From Coriaria nepalensis (taxonomy: Eukaryota; Streptophyta; Magnoliopsida; Cucurbitales; Coriariaceae): a stretch of DNA of 64,000 bases. The notes beneath the pieces were generated by a model that saw only the letters and a list, made by a program, of their open reading frames with translations, was not told the DNA's origin and made no database searches. Below, piece after piece: positions 50,179 through 64,000 of this stretch. Position numbers and translations under genes: made by a program. The stretch is taken from contig CP114487.1 in assembly GCA_027186245.1 (NCBI GenBank), positions 11,155,001-11,219,000 on the forward strand. The letters are read 5' to 3'. Positions within the stretch are counted from its first letter, which is position 1. Each line of letters starts with the position of its first letter.

Positions 50179-51645
50179 TTAAAATGGCAAGCTCTTTGAA
50201 GTTGAGCTTGATGTGAGCGACTTGAAATGATCCGAGGGAACAAACTCTTGAGGCAAATTTGCCCTCTTCATAATCCTCCTCATATTGTTCTGTAGACTCT
50301 GTTGCACTAACTGATTCACTGCCTTCTTGTCCTTACTCAACATTGTATCTTCCCCTTCTTCCACACATATATCTGAACCCACAACATTTGGGCTCATAGA
50401 AGAAGATGAACCCCCACAAATAGGAGCTGACACAACTGCACCCAAATTCCCACCAAAATTCTCAGAAACAACCTTTCCTTTATTTACTCTTAAACACTCC
50501 AAGATCCTAGAAGCCCTTTTTTGAGCCAATGTACTACCCAGAAGGCTCAATTCAAGCAAAGCAATACAATCCCGGCTTCAATCATACTCTGCCGGTCATT
50601 ATAAGCCGCCTTGTGGGCCATTACCATCAAAATGTAGGAGGCCTTTTCTTGACACCCAGCGGAATCATTCCAATTCAAAATATCAATCAATATAGGGAGG
50701 GAATCACGAGATGAGCTAACCGCTTTCCGCCCTTCAGGGGTTGATACGATATTACTAAGAATCGAAAGAATTCTTTCGCTTATTTCCATGTCACCTAATG
50801 TGCTTAGAAGAAATGGAACTAAATTGGTTTCTAAGACGAATGAGATATTTGAGGCGCAAATGGAGAGGTTGTAGAGTGCTCGTAGAGCATCTTGCTTTGA
50901 TTGAGAAGTGATTTCCTTGTCCAAGTTTTGAAGTTTTTTTACTAGGAATGGGATTGCACCAGATGATCCAATCACCGGTTTGTTCGAGTCCAATGCACTC
51001 AAGGCGAGGAAATTTGCGATGATCAGTTCCGAAACTGATGAATTTGAAGCAGTTTCAGATTCAATGAGACGTAGCATTTTATGAACCACGCCTGCTTTCA
51101 CTATAGCAGCCTTGTTCCTGCAAAACAGTTATTGTAAGAAATTTCAGGAACTGGAAACGAAGATTTTGGGGGGGGGGGGGGGGGGAGAGGAATTTCAGTT
51201 TAAATCACAGAGAGAGAGCGAAAACAGAGTGAGCTAGTAGAAATTGAGCAGCGTGAAGTACTCACATGTTGTTGCCGATCCCAAGGTTGAGCAAGGCGTA
51301 GAGCGAAGCGACCTGAGATTCGTCTTCCAAATCAAGCATTCCGACTAGAGGAGGTATAGCTCCGAGTATGGCGAGAGTACCTCTCGCTTCTAAATCTTCC
51401 TTCGCCAATAACCTCACCTTGCTCGCACCGGACATTCTCTTCCACAAATCCTCAACCTGCAAGTCCTTCACCGCATTTTTTAACTCCTTTTTCTTAGTCT
51501 CCAAGTCGTCGGCCTCAGTTTCCGATGACTCCGCCAGATTAAGAAGAACAGAAAGCTTCTCGGATTTCGCATTCGCCGACCTTGGCTTCTCCCACTGCTT
51601 CTCCGGAGCTGACCTTACGCCGGTGCTTTCTCCGTCTTCATCCAT
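50179..51645 (-). CDS. Armadillo-repeat protein with a one-base frameshift
   Basis: Two exons, 51266-51645 and 50179-51117, code for an ARM-repeat protein related, as I recall, to At4g31890/At2g25130 (PUB45-like but without the U-box). N-terminal acidic and Lys-rich part (LETKKKELKNAVKDLQVEDLWKRM), then ARM repeats: RGTLAILGAIPPLVGMLDLED, ASLYALLNLGIGNN, NKAAIVKAGVVHKMLRLIE, KQDALRALYNLSICASN, ILSILSNIVSTPEGRKAV, KASYILMVMAHK. The frame breaks near 50563: after SMIEAGIV the frame hits a stop within five codons, while the adjacent frame carries the conserved continuation LLELSLLGSTLAQKRASRILECLR and a Ser-rich tail of about 110 residues. The summed exon length is one base short of a multiple of three, consistent with a single missing base. 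As written the product loses its last quarter. Either a true lesion or a sequence error. Confidence 0.82.
51166..51186 (+). repeat. G homopolymer in ARM gene intron
   Basis: An uninterrupted run of about 16 or more G on the plus strand (C on the coding strand) in the single intron of the armadillo gene, next to a GA-rich stretch. Such runs are prone to slippage in vivo and in sequencing. Confidence 0.8.
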
Positions 51646-53656
51646 ATGAGTGCGGTGGCGACGGTGGCTGGAGCTTCCTCCGCAACTAACAGCGTCGAAG
51701 ATTTTCCGACGTAATGCAGCTCCGGAGAATGCTGTCCAGAGACGACAACTACTGCCGGCATTGTTGGCTGGGTGAGGACGTTGGAGTACTAAAGATCCGA
51801 CGTCGTTTTGGTAACTTTCTCAACGTACAAACTAGAAACTACTACATTTCCCGGAAAACAGAACAGAGATTCTCCAGTTTTTCTCTTCTGCACAGAACGA
51901 TCGGTCCTTGCTTATTACTTTATTGATATTTGATTATTTACTTACTTGAACAGAGAGAGAGAAAGAGAGAGAGGGGGAGCTTCCGAAATAAGCCACGACC
52001 TTCATGAGTTTTTAGGCATGGAGAAATGTGCAGAGTTGCAGGGTTTTTTTTTTGTTTGGTATGGAAAGGTGTATCGTACAAACGCCGTCAGTAGAATCCG
52101 AACCGTCGTTTTTGCTTTTTTCTGCTTCGATTTTCTTCGTGTCTATCACTTAGAAATCTGTGATTTCCCCACCCAATCCGACGGTCCGTGAGAAGCGCCA
52201 AGTTAGGGAGTGGTGGATTTGGCGTGTTCTGATTGGGTGGATGTATAATTATAATATTGAGTGGCGGAGTATGAAAGACCCTCTCGGGAATGGAGGAGAT
52301 GAGGAGGGTTATCTATCCGTCTTTCTTGAAGTATTGGTAACGGGCTTTTGATTTCCTTTCGGCACGATGAATGGAGCATTTGGTAATAGATTTTTTACTT
52401 TCTTTTGGCACGACAACCGAAGTATTGAGATTTTGGCTGATGCAGTGGAATGAAAGTATACTGATTTAAATTTACATAAAGATAGTTTTTTGATACATTG
52501 GTATAATATAGTCTTAAAAAATAAGACGACCGATCTTATTGAAAATAATATTTTGGATTTTAGGTTAGATGACGGTCTTTTGATTTTGGTGGCTAATAAG
52601 TTAAATGATTTTTCAGTTAAATCTATTTGAAAGATTGATATTTTTACTTAGATGATAAAATATTATTTATAAATTAAAGTATTCGGTTTGAAATTATTAT
52701 GTAATATCATTGTAGTTGATTTTAACTTATAAATAATGTAAATAGTCTTTCCTTATGTTTGTGCATGTTGTATATATATTCAACATTTGTTTATTCAGTA
52801 GGATGTTGCTCGGCCTATTTAAAGTTTTTTTCATGTTATTTATCAGTCAACTTGTGTTCAACCGTTGGTAATGTATATGTTACAGTTTTAGTAGAGGACT
52901 TTCCCCTTCTCCAACCAATTTCACATTATTATGCACATGATTCCGATAGTGTTTATGTAGGAAGTTTGAGTTAGTCGTAATGATATCATCCATAACGATA
53001 TGAAAATGACTAGTCAGGTGGTTATTTGCAATGTCCTACTTTGGTTAAACTCTTAAAATCTTGTGCGATTACGTCAATTTTCAAGTAGAGTCAATAATTA
53101 TGAGAAAATTGAATTGTATTGCTTTAACTATAAATATGATACAGATAATTATATGCATGCGGTCTCCTCCTTTGCACAATTAGTTATGATGAGAAAATTA
53201 TGTATAAAAGACGAGAGAGAGAGAGAGAGATACCTATGTATAATATATATTAAAGAAAAATAAAAAATTTGATAATATTTTTTTTTCTCTAGAAACATAC
53301 ATTATAATATAATGAAGAATTATGTAGACTTAGTTAGTGACTTGTGAGTAGGTTGTGTTAATAAATGGGCTGGCACCCCTTTGGCATATCACGTAATGGG
53401 CAAACGGAGTTTAAATTGTATGCACCTAACAATTATTTAGTAGTTAACTACGCCTTAACCAATTGATCACGTCCCCACTTGATTGTACGGATGGTACTAC
53501 TCTTGATGGGCTACAAAAGTATTTTACTCGTGAAAATTTTGATAATATTTGCATGAATGAATTAAACGGATGTCAAAATGTAAACCACGCGATACCAGTT
53601 TCAATTTGAAAGTTGAAGAAGAGAATATGAAAAACTTTTACACTTATGTGCATTGC
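51646..53656. other. Intergenic region upstream of ARM gene
   Basis: The first few hundred bases hold the ARM gene leader and promoter (minus strand), with a (GA)n tract at about 51952-51974. The rest is AT-rich; a further (GA)n occurs at about 53212-53230. No gene is recognised. Confidence 0.55.
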
Positions 53657-53730
53657 TGCTCTCGTTGAGAGTTGAACTCAAGACCTCCCGCTTACTAAAC
53701 GGGTGCTCTAACCAACTGAGCTACGAGAGC
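53657..53730 (-). tRNA. tRNA-Thr (anticodon AGT)
   Basis: A complete 74-nt cloverleaf reads on the minus strand: acceptor stem GCTCTCG/CGAGAGC, D-stem GCTC/GAGC, anticodon stem CCCGT/GCGGG with one G-U pair, loop TTAGTAA giving anticodon AGT (Thr, wobble inosine after modification), a five-base variable loop, T-stem TTGAG/CTCAA with loop TTCAACT, and discriminator A. No intron and no encoded CCA. The internal A and B boxes are standard. A run of T on the minus strand about 30 bases downstream could act as the Pol III terminator. It overlaps a spurious open frame on the other strand. Confidence 0.97.
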
Positions 53731-53885
53731 TTTTTGTTAATTTTAAGAAACGTAGTAATTCAGTCCTATAACAAACTCAACTTGGTGTCACCCACCAATA
53801 AAATTGGGAAAATGATTCGATCGATCCCGACTGTACTGTCTGTACTTAGTGGGCCTCTCCAGACAAACGTTCCAAATGGAATGAA

Positions 53886-54290
53886 CAGAAATCCAGCCGT
53901 CCACATGTCATTTAATGAAAGACCCGCTGGCCATTTTACCCGAAAATGGTTGGGAGGGTCGTTTTACCCGAATTACGAAAAAAATGGGTCTCTTGAGCCT
54001 AACAATATGAAAGAGGCTTCAGCCTTCAAGGCTTCTTCTACCCAGGCCTCACGTAAAACAGATGAAATCAAGGGCTTTGAAGGGATAAGGAGGGGGAAAC
54101 CCTTCATTTCCACTGTTTCATATGAAGTTTGGGTAGAAGAAGTTCTAAGCCTTTTGTTTTTATTGACTTTTTTTTTTGTTTTTTTTTTGTAATTTGGATA
54201 AAATGACCCAAGTACCCTTTTTCGGATAAAATGATCAGTCTTTATTTAATGACGTGTCACTCTCTTGACGGCCGGATTTCTTTTCGATGG
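53886..54290. repeat. Long imperfect foldback (MITE-like or hairpin locus)
   Basis: Two arms are inverted copies of each other about a centre near 54090. Matching pairs from outside in: AGAAATCCAGCCGTC (53888) with AGAAATCCGGCCGTC on the other strand (about 54282); CATTTTACCCGAAAA (53932) with CATTTTATCCGAAAA; TTTTACCCGAATTACGAAAA (about 53963) with TTTTATCCAAATTACAAAAA; CTTCTTCTACCCA (about 54032) with the same sequence inverted at about 54130. Most differences are C/T or G/A transitions. Each arm is about 190-200 nt with small gaps, and the middle is a short spacer. A 179-codon open frame across it has no protein character. No target-site duplication or known transposon end was recognised. 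Confidence 0.7.
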
Positions 54291-55243
54291 GTTTTCTAAT
54301 GACCCCCCCCTGTTTCTAATTTATGTTAATTTTAAGAAAATTTATATTATGGATGGGATCAGAATGAATACTTGCAACAATCGTTATTGTAAATAAATAG
54401 TAACAATAAACATTTATTCTGATTCGTCGACAACTATTTAGTTATTTCAGTTAATTAATGATTCGTTATTTAGACCTGCTTTTTCTTTTAAATTTCTAAT
54501 CAGTTTTACGTATGTATTCCATTAATATTTGCATCTTTTCCGTGACGGAAATTTTATATCTCCAAAATATATTATTTAAAAATAAAAAAAAAATAATAAT
54601 TTTTTAATTACACTCATTTATTTTAACTCAATCTTTAAATAAATTGTACTCTTAATTTTTACGAGTCTATAACATTTAATATTTATAATAATCTAAACGG
54701 CTGTTTTCTTCCCAAATTTCAACACTTGAGATTTCTCTCTCTCCCTCTCTCTCTCTCCAATCGCCGTTGCTCCCTCGTTCCAACTTCTAATCCTCTTCCT
54801 ACATCAGGTTTCCGGTTAGTGCAATCTCGTCATACTTGTTCGCCGGATCCGACAAATTTCCGGTAATTCTTATACACACTCTCTCCCTAGCTATCTCTTC
54901 TCTCTTCGACATGCTGCACTAGCTCACCTAAAAAGCCAGTAGTTCAACTTCTCTTTCCCTTTTCCTCGTTCGTAAAAGATGGCGGTAAATTTTGGTCTAC
55001 AGCGACTACCGAGCTGTTTTTCGCCGGAATTCGTACTAGATTTTCAATAGTACTATCGGGGACGTGATTAGTTCGTAGGTACAGCTTCGGGATCTGATTT
55101 TCCGTTGTTGTTTGCCTCTGAGTTTAGCTCAGACTATAATATCATTTTTTTTTCTTTAGACCTAGGGTTTCCTTGCGGGGAGGGATGAATTCCATTTTCG
55201 CATTTGATGTCAATAATAGTGAGTTTTCTATTTCTCGCAGAAT
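54291..55243 (+). promoter_or_regulatory. PICKLE promoter and 5' UTR with leader intron
   Basis: The AT-rich promoter runs to about 54720, where a strongly CT-rich leader begins (TCTCTCTC around 54731-54757). The start codon at 55244 is preceded by CGCAG|AAT, a 3' splice site three bases before the ATG, so the leader carries an intron, probably of several hundred bases starting near 54860 or later. Confidence 0.5.

Positions 55244-64000
<8,757 letters not shown>

Noticed and set aside
53653..54192. 179-residue plus-strand open frame
   Set aside because: Runs antisense through the tRNA-Thr gene and then through the foldback; composition is not protein-like.

Overview
The window is nuclear DNA of a dicot plant. 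Genes are intron-rich with GT-AG junctions, intergenic DNA is visibly AT-rich with (TA)n, (AAT)n and poly-A/T tracts, and every recognised protein is most like its Arabidopsis counterpart as I recall it. I cannot name the species. The ORF calls shipped with the window allow non-ATG starts, so I re-chose all starts from the sequence and worked out exon junctions by eye from GT/AG sites, reading phase and family conservation.

Layout, left to right: a possible 5' end of a gene running off the left edge; a plastid glutathione peroxidase (-); a PP2C phosphatase (-); a heavily decayed PGR3-type PPR pseudogene (-); a small single-pass membrane protein (+) with an ABRE-rich promoter; a TM9SF/TMN endomembrane protein (-); an NPY1-type BTB-NPH3 protein (+); a PLD3-like protein with two HKD motifs (+); cytosolic chorismate mutase (-); a group IIa WRKY factor (-); TFIID subunit TAF5 (+); a MIR156 precursor (-); a PDS5C-like cohesin cofactor (-); a 3.4 kb gap holding an 8-bp tandem repeat and a dead PIF/Harbinger element; SDF2 (+); an armadillo-repeat protein with a one-base frameshift (-); tRNA-Thr(AGT) (-); a roughly 0.4 kb foldback; and the CHD3 remodeler PICKLE (+), cut by the right edge.

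These genes form no operon or pathway. What links them is conserved microsynteny: from recalled Arabidopsis locus numbers, the same genes lie in separate paralogous blocks on chromosomes 2 (MIR156A, SDF2, ARM, PKL), 4 (WRKY18, NPY1, PGR3, PP2C, GPX7, MIR156C, PDS5C, ARM) and 5 (TMN8, CM2, MIR156D; TMN9, TAF5). The window therefore resembles a less fractionated version of that ancestral segment. Several genes are regulators of developmental phase, chromatin and auxin-dependent organ formation (MIR156, PICKLE, NPY1, TAF5, PDS5C).

The strongest unusual points are the dead PGR3 copy among intact neighbours, a WRKY zinc finger with C-X6-C in place of C-X5-C, the long foldback at 53.9-54.3 kb, an open in-frame extension from a GTG upstream of the SDF2 start, and the single-base lesion in the armadillo gene. 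I did not find a wholly new multi-gene system.
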